A stretch of 64,000 nucleotides of DNA, taken from assembly GCA_009741485.1 (NCBI GenBank), contig CM019220.1, forward strand, positions 31,068,185 through 31,132,184, in the 5' to 3' direction. Shown piece by piece: positions 12,871-24,200 of the stretch (its first letter is position 1; each line of letters opens with the position of its first letter). The notes under the pieces are model-generated. The model saw only the letters and a program-made list of their open reading frames with translations, ran no database searches and was not told the DNA's origin. The DNA is from Malurus cyaneus samueli. Lineage: Eukaryota; Chordata; Aves; Passeriformes; Maluridae. The translations under genes and the position numbers were made by a program.

Positions 12871-15208
12871 AAACCATGGAGAGGAGAGGGGAGCGCAGCA
12901 GTGACTTAATTGGAAGGGACAAAAAGCATCCAGGGGCTCTGCCTTGAGGGCAAGAGATACTGGAGATGCTGAGCCTCCCTTGGGGAAGCTGCACGGCACA
13001 TTCAGAAGTGGGTAGGAATTTCCATTCCCTGACTAGCATCTGAGCTTAAGCAGAAGGTGACTGTGAGAACACTCGGTTCTGTGTTGTTTCATTTTAATTT
13101 TAGCTGCAGGAGGACGTGATGCTCTATCCCAAGGCTCTGTGTTTCCCTCGAGTGCAGGACTAAGCAGGACAGCTGGCTTTTGGGTCACAAAAAGAACCTT
13201 CCCTCCTGCTGCTTTACAGTTAAAAGCCAGCATTAGACCCTCAGTAAAAATCCACAGCTTATGGTTTACACAGATTTTCTTGTTGCTTTCTAAAGAGGCT
13301 TTGCTGTTGCTTTTTAGCTTTTTACTCTATGAAGGCTTAAAAATCGTCACTGTGATAAACCAGTGTAAGTAACAAATGCACAAATCCATGAGAAATTGTT
13401 TAAAGATGATCTTTAATGAACATAAAGGACTACTAAACTGCTTTTGCATGTATGAACTCTGGGAAATGTGGTACCTTGTGTTCAGGGCCTCTGCTTATGA
13501 AGTGAAAAATTTTGCCTAAATCAGTTTTCCTATAAATCTCCTTAATTATCTCCAAGAAGTGGGACATGGAAGCCCTTTCACTTTACCAGTGGTGTACTTA
13601 CATTTCCAGGTGATTGTGGAGGCTCTAAGAAACACAACTCACTCTTTACCCTATTTTGCATGGAAACAACCATTTATAAACACTCTCTTCCCCTGCTTTT
13701 TCCTGGAGAAGCTGAGTTTAGGCTTTTTTTCTGAATCTGAAAGAGAAGCTAAATGTATCCTCTGGCCTTCTGTCACCCTTGTTGTCTCGTGTGTTTCAGC
13801 TTTCAGAGAGTGCAGGGTGACTGCTGATGGATTGTTTCCTGTGAGAGCATTTTCTAAAGCCTTTGTGCTCATCTGATTTAAGGAAAACAGGTGCAGTTCA
13901 GAAACGTGGCTTCTAGCCCCATCTTTTCACTTAGGGAGTAAACAAAGGAGAAACCTTTGAGATGCATTTTGGTTACTTTTCTTTTTTTTCCCCTCTGCTG
14001 GAAAGCCTCTGGTATGGCCTCACTGATGCTCCTCCCATGTGACAGTAATGATTGTTTTATGAGTAAATATGGAATAAAACAACCTTGACATACCTGGGGA
14101 GGAATAAAAGAATCTGTCTGAATGCAAAATATTTATACTCATCAGGCACTGTTTATATAAGTTATTTACCAAATGTGGATAGTTAGAAACAGTCTCTGGA
14201 GGTCTGAGGAAGAACAGAGAAGATTCCTGACAATTCATTAAAGTAAAATGTTGATAACCACTGTTTTAATTTAAGTTTAAAAGTAGAAACACAAAGACCT
14301 CTCTGAAATAAAACTTTGATATTTAGCCCTGATAAAAATCAAAGAAATTTTTGAATAATAAAATTCAAGCTCCAGCTGATTTTAATAATTTCCCTCAATC
14401 TTTCCAAACAAAGATCATCAATTTGATGCAAACAGAATTTGACAAAGTCACCAAAAAGTGATTAGCAGACTTTGTTTAATTTAGTTGAGTCACTCTTGAT
14501 TGAGAATTCCCTACAAATGTTGTACAGTTGTTTTGGTAATCCACACAGCGTTTGTCTTCATTATCTTTGGCCATCATGCAGCATAAATAATTTAAAACTC
14601 TAAAGAAACTATGGGGCATTGTTTTGTTTGGTTTTATTTGAGTTGAACAGTCAACTGGATGGAACTGGAGCTGAGCACTGGAAGGGCTGGGAAACCCTGA
14701 TGTCCCAAGGCTTGAGCAGATCTCTTTTAGAAGAGCATTTTCCAGTAAGAATTGCATGTCATGCAAGGGTAGTCCTTGCTATGTTGTGACACCCTCAGAG
14801 GAAACAGTTCCTGGAGCTTTCCATGGTTTTCCCTTCTCTCTTTCTCCACTCTGTGCTCTACACTATATTTAAAATAGTATTTCCTGTGGGGTAAAATTTG
14901 AAAGCAGTCACCATCAGTCAGTGAAATATTTTTCTTTTTATCAATATCCATTTTTGCACCAAAATTTACATCTGCAGAAAAGGTAATTTATCTTATTTTT
15001 TCCTTTCTGTATTTCTTCAGGGTGTGAAATGAAAGTCAATATATTATTTTTATTGCAGCTGAGACACAATAACAGAAATCAAGGTGAGAAAAAAGCCCTG
15101 CAAAGTTGCACGTGTACCTCAGGCAGATGCTATCCAGCGATTGGAGATTTTAGAATCCTTCTTTTAATTAAATGTTTGTTTGTCTGGAGGAGAGATGCTT
15201 CCAGTGTG
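12871..15208. other. Non-coding stretch, no gene recognised
   Basis: AT-rich sequence with chance open frames only. At 15059-15083 a pyrimidine-rich tract ending in TTGCAG and a GTGAGA word bracket 25 bases, which would satisfy minimal splice-site rules for a micro-exon; there is no other support. No repeat family was recognised. Confidence 0.6.
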
Positions 15209-15212
15209 GTGC

Positions 15213-15703
15213 TGTTGCCTTGAAAGGCCAGTTTTTAATAATGACACAGACATGGTTAAAGAGATAAAAAGGGTTTTACCTTGGTATTTGGGATCCCAGG
15301 TGCACAACTTGATGACAGAATGCACAGCCGTGTATAGCACGGGTACAAGTTTTATAGGTATCAGGAATTTGCATATCTATCTAGGGTTCCCCAATCAGAA
15401 ATTTAACAAATGCAGTAATGTCCGCCTATTCTAATGAATCCCCCCCAGATGAGGCCAGAGCGCAGTTTACACAAGATGTTCTAGAGAGAAGGCATCAGCC
15501 AAGGCTGGAGCCTCGGGTTTAAGATAGCACAGGGCACACTGAACCTTCCTCAGGACGTTTGGTCTCTCTGCCCAGAAGAACTCCTAAACTAAGCTGGAAT
15601 ATCAGGCTCCAGGAATTACAAGCATGTGGGCTAAGGGGCACAGGAGGATGCATAGAGGGTACAGAAAGCGTAAAAAGGAAAAGCAAAAATCATCAGGCAT
15701 CAG
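15213..15703 (-). mobile_element. Solo LTR of a young endogenous retrovirus (copy A, minus orientation)
   Basis: This 491-bp element is nearly identical to the inverse complement of 34595-35115, and comparing the two copies fixes both ends exactly. It begins TGTTGCC and ends GGCATCA on the plus strand, and is flanked by a perfect 4-bp target duplication, GTGC (15209-15212 and 15704-15707). Orientation comes from the signals read on the minus strand: CCAAT-type box (15391-15395), TATA box (TATAAAA, 15350-15356) and polyadenylation signal ATTAAA (15234-15239), in the right order and spacing. No gag, pol or env lies next to it, so the provirus was probably reduced by recombination between its LTRs. 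A 4-bp duplication is usual for gammaretrovirus-like (ERV1) elements. I count roughly ten substitutions against copy B over the alignable part, plus a gap of about 30 bp in U3. An open frame running into unique DNA on the left is a by-product of the LTR sequence. Confidence 0.92.
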
Positions 15704-15707
15704 TGCT

Positions 15708-16229
15708 CACAGTGGGGTAATAGTGCCAGCCTGGTCAACCCATCCACTGGGAGTTACCCACCCCACCCTAAAATGGTCCCAAAAACTGTTCAGGGTGGCT
15801 GGTGGGTGAGCCCAAGCCCAGGGAATACAGTGGGGGTGTGAGAGAGCTCCATCCCTGCCGGTGTCTGGATGAGCAATTGAGGATGCAAAGTGCCTGCTCA
15901 GGTCCTCCTGGGGGGCTTTCCTCCCTCCTGGATGGACCAGGAACAATTGTAGTGCTGCTGGCACCCAGAGGTGACCTGGCTGTCACTGCAGTGAAGGGCT
16001 TTTGAAGGAATCAAAAAAGTGGGATCACTCCCTCTCGCCTCGGGCAGGGCTGCACCACCCCGGTGCCTTTTGGGGTCAGCTGAATGCCTCCCTTCCCTGA
16101 AAAGCATTCATCCATGGCCAAAGTCTGGATAAACCCCCTCAGAAATGCCCAGCCTAAACACAAATCCCAAATCCATGAGCTGTTTGATTCCACAGACCCT
16201 CTGCTCCTGCACCGCCACATTTTCCAGGG
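15708..16229. other. Non-coding stretch beside LTR copy A
   Basis: G+C-richer than average, with C-runs (ACCCACCCCACCC around 15757) and several short overlapping frames on both strands, none familiar. The C-runs fall short of a standard G-quadruplex motif on the minus strand because the fourth run is too far away. No repeat or RNA gene was recognised. Confidence 0.6.
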
Positions 16230-16760
16230 TAGATACGCCCGTATCCCTTAAGGACAGAAAAAAATGGTCATTGCCAGCATATTGTTTGTTGCCTGGCAAT
16301 TATCTGCATAGCCCTGTGATGAAAGACTACATTTCCAGCATTGATTCCTTTTCTGACCTTGCCAGAAAGCATTTATCCCACTTTAAATTCTGGCTATCAG
16401 CTGTACATTGTAATAGTCTTGTAGAACATTGTATTATTTTTTTGTAAGCCATTGGTAAACAGACCTGAGTTCATTACTCTGTATATCTAAGCAGGTGTTT
16501 TACCCTGCTTAAATGGCTATTAAAACTGCCTCTTTGCATCTGAATATTTACACAAGGTGTTGCTGGCAATTGTTGCAAATTCAAAGACGTTTGTTCCTAA
16601 AAGTGCAATCAGCAAACAAAATTAGAAAAACTTGACACCGTAATAAATCAGAGCAGCGACAAAATTGTAAAAATCATTTGTAATGACATATTTTGTTGCC
16701 GCTCTTGTTTGCTAGATTAGATTTCTGTTAAAGGTAATTGAAGAAAAAATTGTTCTGGTT
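16230..16760. promoter_or_regulatory. Candidate conserved non-coding block containing a long imperfect hairpin
   Basis: AT-rich but with at least six retained CpG, no recognisable repeat and no plausible reading frame beyond 100 codons. The right part (16640-16740) has homeodomain-type words (TAATGA, GGTAATTG) and the imperfect inverted repeat at 16650-16705. The look is that of a vertebrate conserved non-coding element, but only a multi-species alignment could show it. Confidence 0.35.
16650..16705. repeat. Imperfect inverted repeat able to form a 16-bp hairpin
   Basis: Left arm AGAGCAGCGACAAAAT (16650-16665) pairs with right arm ATTTTGTTGCCGCTCT (16690-16705) over 16 positions, with one A-C mismatch and one position that becomes G-U in RNA. 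The 24-base loop contains a second small stem, TCATT/AATGA (16674-16686). Past one mismatch outside the arms, an AAA/TTT pairing flanked by wobbles extends the stem to about 16644-16711. This is roughly pre-miRNA size, but I recognise no known miRNA and no expression evidence exists here. Confidence 0.85.
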
Positions 16761-18990
16761 AGAGGGATAAATAAATTAAAATTAAATGAACTTCTTGAAC
16801 CCTGCTTAGGCTTTAAGATATCATGGAAATGCTTTGAGCAAGCATGACACTTATTTTGTAAGGTTGACCATAAAAGAGTTGTGGTCCAGCCATTCTGTCA
16901 CACCTTTGGCTAATGGCTGTGGCATTTGGGCAAATTGAGAGCATGGCATCCATGTGCTGCTCTCCATCTCAATTCCAGCCCTCCCCAATGTCCTGCTGAT
17001 GGCATTTGGCACCTGAGAGCAGGGGGGAGCTGCAGGGTGAAGGTCAGAGCATCCCAAACGTGGGGCTCTGCCCTCAGCTCCTGACACCTGGTAGGGGATT
17101 CTGCTGAACTTGCAGTTCAGGCTTTCAGGTTTTTCTTTAAAGGAATATAAAACTGAACAGCTTTTCTTCAAGACAGCCTTTTCATGCCTCTTTCAAACGC
17201 TAAATACAAATGGGTGGAAAAATAATTCCTCAGAAAGCAATTATTGAACAACTACTAATACCAGTAATTTTCAAATGGGAAACTCTGAACCTCCAAATCT
17301 CACCTTCTACACGGGTTTTAAAACATAATATTTTAAAAAATATGATTGATAGTGTCTCCTGGCTGAATTTGAAAGTAGCATATGCTTTGTCTTATTAATT
17401 TATTAATTAATTCATAGTCTACTATTAATTATACCCTGCTGCCCCCCTTTTTAGGGAGTTTTTAAACTTCTTTCACTTCTGTCTGTCCTTCCTCACTCAC
17501 TTCCTTTTCTCCCCAGAAAAGCTCAGTCATCAAGGCTGAGAGGCTGGGGCTTGTGGGAGTTTTTTAAAGAAAAGTAAAAAGAATAAAGAACAATCAAAAC
17601 CCAGTCATGGATGGTAGTTCCCTCTGCAAATGATATGGGGGAAGAAGCAATAACATTTTTTTTAAAGCATCTTTATACTTCTATAGAAAAGCACTTAGGA
17701 TTTTTTCTTTCTTTTTTATTGTTTACTAAATCAAAGCAAATGCATCTGAGGCTTATAGTGATGATAGCAGAAATTACAAAGACCTTTCATATGCAAAAAG
17801 ACATTTTTGTGTGACTGAAGATTCAAAATGCATTACGCCAATCTTGAATTCAAAGACCAGCTTCACAGGGTTTAAGTTCTATTATGTGTTTTTCTGGAGG
17901 CTTTTTGTTTCTTGGGTATATTCTCTTTTTTCCTTCATTTTCATTAGGTTTGTATTATTAGTACTTTGTAACGTTTTCAGAGTGTCTTTCCTTTGAACCC
18001 TGCACATGAAATGAATGAAGAATCTGATTTTTGCTTTATGAATCAGCCTCTCTAAAATGTCTTCTGGCTCTGGAAATATCCCCAGAATTCAGAAGGCTAT
18101 CAAACAAATCTTCATCAGCACTTTGGTGCTGTCTGCATGCTGCAGCTTTGATATTTGAAAGATCACTGTATTTGACTCTCATGCATCTTGAAGGGATGTA
18201 TTATCTCAGTGTCAGGGGATTTGGAAGAGGAAGGTGAAACACTCGCAAGAGCTAAAACCACAAAGTATTTTGATGATTGAATACCATGTTTTAAATGACA
18301 ATTGTCAGCCTCTCCTAGTTCTAGGTTGCCCTGTTTTGCTGTTGCTGTGTGGGACATTATCTGGCTGTAGTGATCCATCAGCTTCTCAAGACTTCCAGAG
18401 AAATAACTGCTGTCAGGTTTCCTGTTTCCTGGACTCGTATCCATTATCTAACTCTTCCCAAAAACTCTGACTTTTCTTCTCTTTGGCCCATCTCCTGGCT
18501 GTGCTGTGGGTGTGTACCTGTCTGTTCATTACACTGAGCAGTTCCTACACTCTGGGGTGCAATCTTGGGCCCCACAACTTCTGTGGCATCACAATTTCCA
18601 CTTTCAATTCCCATTTTTCTGCCTTGCTGCCCCATTTTCATTTCTATTGCATTAAACGACATTTACTGCTTCCTTGCAACTGTGAAACTCCCCTCTCCTT
18701 CCAACATGGTGACAACATGTCTTGGGCACGTGTCCCATTCTGTGACAGCCTCTGGGGCCGCCACAAGAAGCAAACCACAGGAAATTAATGATTTAGTCTC
18801 TCAGTCATTTGCAGACTCTCTCTTTGGCCTAAGGCAGCCAAGAGCTACTTAGCTCTCAGCCCCTGCAAATCACCTGGAGCAGAACAAGTTGGCTCACTCA
18901 GAAATAAAAATGTGGTGGTGTAAGCAGCTGGGTGAAGGAATGACGAGCGCAGCCCCTAACCCGTGCAAGCACAAGAGCAGCAAACAGCCA
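16761..18990. other. Non-coding stretch, AT-rich, no gene recognised
   Basis: Contains a TTAATTAA-type tract (about 17393-17431) with several overlapping TAATTA homeodomain-like words, and pyrimidine-rich patches. Open frames do not exceed about 106 codons and are unfamiliar. No interspersed repeat was recognised. Confidence 0.6.
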
Positions 18991-19610
18991 GCACGGGGTA
19001 AAAGTCATTGATTTTGAAATGAACCTCATTCGGAAGGTTAAGGCCAGATATCCTCTTGGCACTGCCAAAACCAGCAGCTACCAAAATGGAAATCAAGAAA
19101 GATGTGCCCCGGGAGCTCTTGAGTTTATGAGTTACAGCTATATTTTAAATTGAGTGCAGCAGGGATCGCTCACCTGTTTAGAAGTGTTTGTGCCTTTTAA
19201 CAACCAGCAGTTTCTGTGCTAAATGAGAAAGGTACAAGAGCTCATGAAGCAGTTATTTTTTTCTCTGGCTGGCATATCTGGACACATACAAATGAGAGGT
19301 AGCCTACGGCAGTCAAACACCTCAGAGTCCTTTTCATAAACAATTCCAAAACTGTCCTGCAGAGCAATATCTATCTGCCTGGCTGACAGATTCAGAACAA
19401 ATTGTGCTATGTGAGATAATTTTTTTAATAGACTAAAAAAAAAAATTGCACAGCCATGCAGATGTGCCAGCCCCTTGGCTCACTGTACTCAAACACAGGG
19501 AAGAAGCTCTAAGTGCATTTCAAGTCTGTAGCATGTCAGTTCAGCTGGCTTGACTGCTTTTTTTATAGCAAGTCTGCTGGAAAATGCACTCTGTAGAGCA
19601 AAATGGTGGT
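18991..19610. promoter_or_regulatory. Candidate conserved non-coding block
   Basis: About eight CpG occur between 18941 and 19316 in otherwise CpG-poor DNA, the sequence is not repeat-like, and no frame looks coding. It directly precedes a possible ancient SINE relic, a common setting for old, constrained non-coding sequence in amniotes. Limits are approximate and the regulatory role is inference. Confidence 0.3.
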
Positions 19611-19700
19611 GCTGCTAATATTAATAATAATACTTAGCACTTCAATTGTATTTCACATTTTCAAAGTGCTGTACAAATGCTAATTAATTAGGCTCTGAAG
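19611..19700 (+). repeat. Possible ancient MIR/CORE-SINE-like relic
   Basis: The stretch has the word order of an old amniote SINE family as I remember it: tandem TAATAATA, then TACTTAGCACTT, a CA-rich centre, TTCAAAGTGCT, TACAAA, and TAATTAATTA. The order and spacing fit an old degraded MIR-type element in plus orientation, but the downstream part of the consensus is not visible. The identification rests on memory of the family. Confidence 0.5.
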
Positions 19701-20990
19701 CTGAATGCCAAATAGAGAAAATGTCTTGTGTTACTGCTCGTAGAACAAGTCATCTTGATTATTGCACTTTCACTGTTTTCCTTGGGAAAGCACAAGTAAT
19801 CCGAGGAAAAATTCAATTGCACAGAGCACAGCAGGGGCTGGGGGGGACAACTGCCACAAAAATCCAAGGATGGGCTGATCCCAAAGCAGAGAAAACCTCT
19901 TGTTGTTTTAGTGTTTGGAATGAAGGAAGGTGTCTTTATTCCAGGATTAGGCTTTTTCTTAACTGGCAAAAGTGGAGCAATACATTTCCCATTCTGCACA
20001 AAACCTGAGCTTTTGTTTGGTTTTCCAATTTCCCCATAAGTTACCATTTTTACAATATCTTTTCTTCCCTCAAATGTAAAATGCATCTGCAATACCCCAC
20101 TTTAAAAAGACCCAAACAACTTTACAACTGCTTTGAGAGATCTCTGTGTAGCCACCCTGTAGTTTGGCCAACAAATCAAGTTCTATTTGAAACAAGAATG
20201 AGTGGCCAAGACCAAAGTCAGGCCAGAGGAGCAGGAAGGCTCAGCTCAGAGCATGGCACAGAGGGGCAACATATGGCCCTGAGCCCTTAGTTTTTTGGGT
20301 GTGGTTTTTTTTTTTGTTGTTGTTGTTTTTTGGGTTTTTTTTTTTGTTTTGGTTTGGTTTTTTGTTTTTTGGGTTTTTTTTTTTGATGAACATGAGAGAA
20401 TTTGTACAAGTGAGTTCTGAGTTGGCAGGGAGAAAAGCAAATCAGCTCCAGCATCTCCTGGGTATCAGCAAGTGCTGAAGCATTCCCTGGAGCCCAAACT
20501 GCAGTTCTTTGTGTTCCTTTGCCAGAGCAGCCTTCTGATGCAAACAGGCTTTGAGATCATCAATAAATGACATCGGAGAAAAAGTTACCCTGACTTAAGT
20601 TAGGAAGCTGCTTCTAAAGATGCTCCACTGACAATTTTGTGGCTGCACAGACTGTATTTTCCCAATCATTCATTCTATATTATCCTTACACACATCCACA
20701 TTATAGGGAGACTGTGCAAAGCAATCAGGCCATTTAGGAAAATTTATTCACATTTGAAAGGTGCTTTAAAAGCTTTCATAATCAATGCAGAGATAGAAAT
20801 AAGGTAAAACAGTAGTCCTTCATTTTCCTTCTCTCCCAAAGTTAATGAAATATTTGTAATTGCTTTTGAAAGAAACAGGCTTTTATCCTGAAAATGCCTT
20901 GAAACTGCTATAGTATGTTGCTGTCTCAAAAAGACAGAAATAGGCTCCTGTTTTGGAATCAGCAGATCAGGAATTTTCTTTGCCTGTACT
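19701..20990. other. Non-coding stretch with a T/G-rich tract
   Basis: No gene recognised. A 134-codon minus-strand frame (19688-20092) overlaps the possible SINE relic and is unfamiliar. The most visible object is the T/G low-complexity tract at 20291-20384. Confidence 0.6.
20291..20384. repeat. T-rich tract with interspersed GGG and GTT
   Basis: About 94 bp made almost only of T runs broken by GGG, GG and GTT triplets. Similar T/G low-complexity tracts are common in bird genomes. Read on the other strand it gives a Lys/Thr-rich frame with no meaning. Confidence 0.95.
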
Positions 20991-21270
20991 GATTTTTCTA
21001 TATTTTTTTCAAATTTTCACTATTATTACTGTGATGAAACAGCGGCTAATTTTTGGTCTGCCCATCAGGCCTTTTTAAACAATTTAGCTTTGATTTGATG
21101 AAAGCAGTGTGTCTGGCACCCTATTTTCAAATTGCCTCTTGTTTTTTCTATAATACAAAGAAATTACTGTCATATTTTTGTGCAATCTGCATATGACACC
21201 TCCATTCCTCTATTGAAACAGAAATTCAAGGTGCTTTTATAACTTTGTTGACGGTATGTTGTGCTGATCG
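20991..21270. promoter_or_regulatory. Candidate conserved non-coding block
   Basis: Balanced, non-repetitive AT-rich sequence with motif-like words (CAGCGGCTAATTTTTGG, TTAAACAATTTAG, CTTTGATTTGATGAAAG) and three isolated CpG (AGCGGC, GACGGT, ATCGTT). No reading frame. The TTTGAT word resembles a TCF/LEF-type site and TAATTT a homeodomain-type site, but such words are frequent by chance. Confidence 0.25.
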
Positions 21271-24200
21271 TTTCTCATATAACACTTCTCAGAAAATATA
21301 TACATTGATACACTGAGTTTTCCCAGACTCCTTTTCAGAGGCATGAGATTAAGTGGTAAATTTGGTGGAATTAATTTCTGTGAACAAATTTCAAACAGGG
21401 GGTTTATTTCATTTTGTTGTTGGCATATCCTTTTGAAGCTGGCTGTGGCTTCTACACTGGAATACTTTGCTCATATGTAATTCCCTAAAATTACTGTCCT
21501 CACATCTCAGCCTGCCAGGAATTTGGGCATCTCCTGGTTTATACAGACTAATGCACAGAGTAAGATTGCCCACAGAAGTCTCAGGAATTGTTCTTGGCAG
21601 TTCATTCAGCAGCAGCCAGAGAAATAGGAGAGCAGTGATGCTTGCAGTCACTGAATTATCTCAGCAAGAGATTCTCTCCAAGCACCAGAATGTTGAAGGA
21701 CCCATGCATTGAATGTTTAAAACTAAAAACCGAGGGACACATGTAATGGCATGTATTTAGCAGCACTGTTTAATTCCCTTTTTATCTTGAAAATACCATG
21801 TTAGCAGTTTCTAAACCCATGGTTTTGGGCACCACAGCTTGTCATAGCCCCCCAGGCAGCGGTGGGTTGGAAGGATTCACAGTTCCTTTCTGCTCCTCCC
21901 TGCACTCTGCCAGACAATTCCCTCCATGGCAGAAGGCAAAAATGCTCCCAAGTCAAAATCTAATTGAAAAGTTATGCAAGGTATTACAGAACTCCCCAAC
22001 TCTGTGGAGGGATGGGTGGTTGAGTACTAAACAATTCAGAACATATTTCTTTTGGGACCAGCACTTACTGGCAAGCAATTATTCTTTAGGAGATAGACAT
22101 CATAATGGATTCTGTTTCCCAAGAACAAAGGCTCAAATTATATCTCCAACAACAGCACACGCCAAAATGGGCACCACGTTTTCCCAGTGAAGATGGGTAT
22201 GCTTTGATTGTCTTAGTGCAGCTTCAATTAGGTGAAGCTGCTCGTTTGCAATGAGGATTTCTAGGCAGTAACTCTACTAATGCTCCCAGGCAGTAGCTCC
22301 TGTGTCAGAATTATTTATTTACATGTTTGTAATGGACAGCCATGAGGTGCCCATGCCCTTCCAACATCACTCATGTTGGTGCTAGGATCTCCTAACACGC
22401 TTACCAAGCATCCAAAGTAATCTCATTTATTGCTCAGTGCAGGAGTCTACGTGTAAACAGGACTCAGTCAGCTGTGTTTATTTACTCCTTAGCAAAGAGC
22501 TGGTCTGCTTTAATGAACGATATGGCATCTATATCTTCATGCTGAATTTGCTACAGCATTTGCTTTTCTGTAGCATTTAGGAAAAGGCAAATTAGTGTGT
22601 GTTGTGGCACAGCATATCCTGTTGCTAAAAATATACGCCTTGATTTGCATATTCTGCTATGTATGTGTGCATAAATACAGATCTATCCAGCAGATACACA
22701 CACACAGATTTTGCATTCGATGTTCTGATTGGAGCTCAGTAGATAAGGGATTACCTTTGGGTTCTCTCTCCTTATTCTCTCTCCTTCTCTCTGCCCGGTT
22801 GCCAGTTGGGTTAAGTTCTATTTTGGCTGAATTAAACATGTGCTTCTTACTCAACATTTTAAACTCTAAATTATCTAAAAATATTTGCAAATATTTTCTT
22901 CACTGAAGCTACACACAAAAATCTTTTTTTCCCTAGATTTAGTTTTGCTCTCACTTACTTGAGGATGTAGTCAGTACATCTGCACTGAAAATGTGCAATG
23001 GGATAAGCAAAACCAAAATCTCACTCATACAATATAAATGACTTTTATGTCTGAAGAAGTAATTATGTAGTGTCATAAGACAAGCAATAATAATTTCCTG
23101 ATGCTTCTTCCAAGTGAGATGGGAAGCATCAGACAGTCTGAATCTGTTCTGAAAAACGCAGGAGGTGTTAATGAAGATTAAAACTGAATTAGTGGACATG
23201 CCAATGCAATCAGGTCAAAGAAAAGCAACAGATATGCCAGAATATAATAGCAAACCCTGTTTCAATGGCTCGTTCTCTCATGTGGAAGCAAGAATAACCT
23301 TATTCTCCAGTCCCTTTTCAGTCATTTTTATGAATGTTGCATTTTGTTCTTTTTCCCCACTGTACAAGCCAGGTGTTCCTTTTTTCTGCAAAACAACAAT
23401 ACATCATTTAAGTGAAGTTCATTTTTTGAAGCTCAGCGAGTTGAGGCTTTCTCCATTTCCCTGGCTGTATCCAATCAGCTACTGGAGGCACTGGCATGTG
23501 TCATAAATTTTGCTGCGAATATGGGCCAGCTGAAACGTATACCAATTCAGAGATCACATCTCTGCAGCATCCCACTAGGCAGGAAAGGAAATGAAATGTG
23601 TTAGCTGCATTCTGCTGAAGCAAGAGAACGGAGCAGGAGCTGAAAAAAAAAAATCTGAATTCTTAGCAGGAAAGAAGACCTTTTTCAAAAGAAAACCTTG
23701 AGAAAAATTAACCCCCAGAACACTGCCTGCATTTTTTTTCCATGAGTCTTTTCTCAAGCAGTATCTGAGAAATAGATACTACTCCTGCTTGCAGTGGTTG
23801 ACCAAGGCTTTTCCTTCTGTTGCCCCAGCAGGGTCTGGAAAGAAGGTTGAGAATGAAAAAAAACCATTAATAACTGAAGAGTGCTGTGATGTGTAAGAAA
23901 GTTTACTTTCCTCTGCACATAAAAGCACTGGCTCCTGTGTCCCAGAGTCACTCCTGTTCTCTGTTCTGTGGGATTTCCAGAGCTGCATGTCCATGGAATG
24001 ATTGTCTCCCTTTCTAAGTCTGAAGCAGTAGTAATTTTCTCAGCAGTCATGCAGGCTGTCAGAGTCATGAGGCTTTATGTTATGGCAGGCTGAATGTCAC
24101 ATTCCTGAATTCAAAATAAATTACCCACGGAGGATGAAGAAGTGCTTTGTTTCTCCGGAGGTCTGGGTTTGTTGTTTCAGCTCTTTACCTGCTCTAGGAT

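Noticed and set aside
12545..13039. 164-codon open frame (minus)
   Set aside because: Unfamiliar product with no promoter or splice context, in a G+C-richer patch where stops are rarer by chance.
15757..15780. Minus-strand G-quadruplex from C-runs
   Set aside because: The fourth run is separated by nine bases, beyond the usual loop limit.
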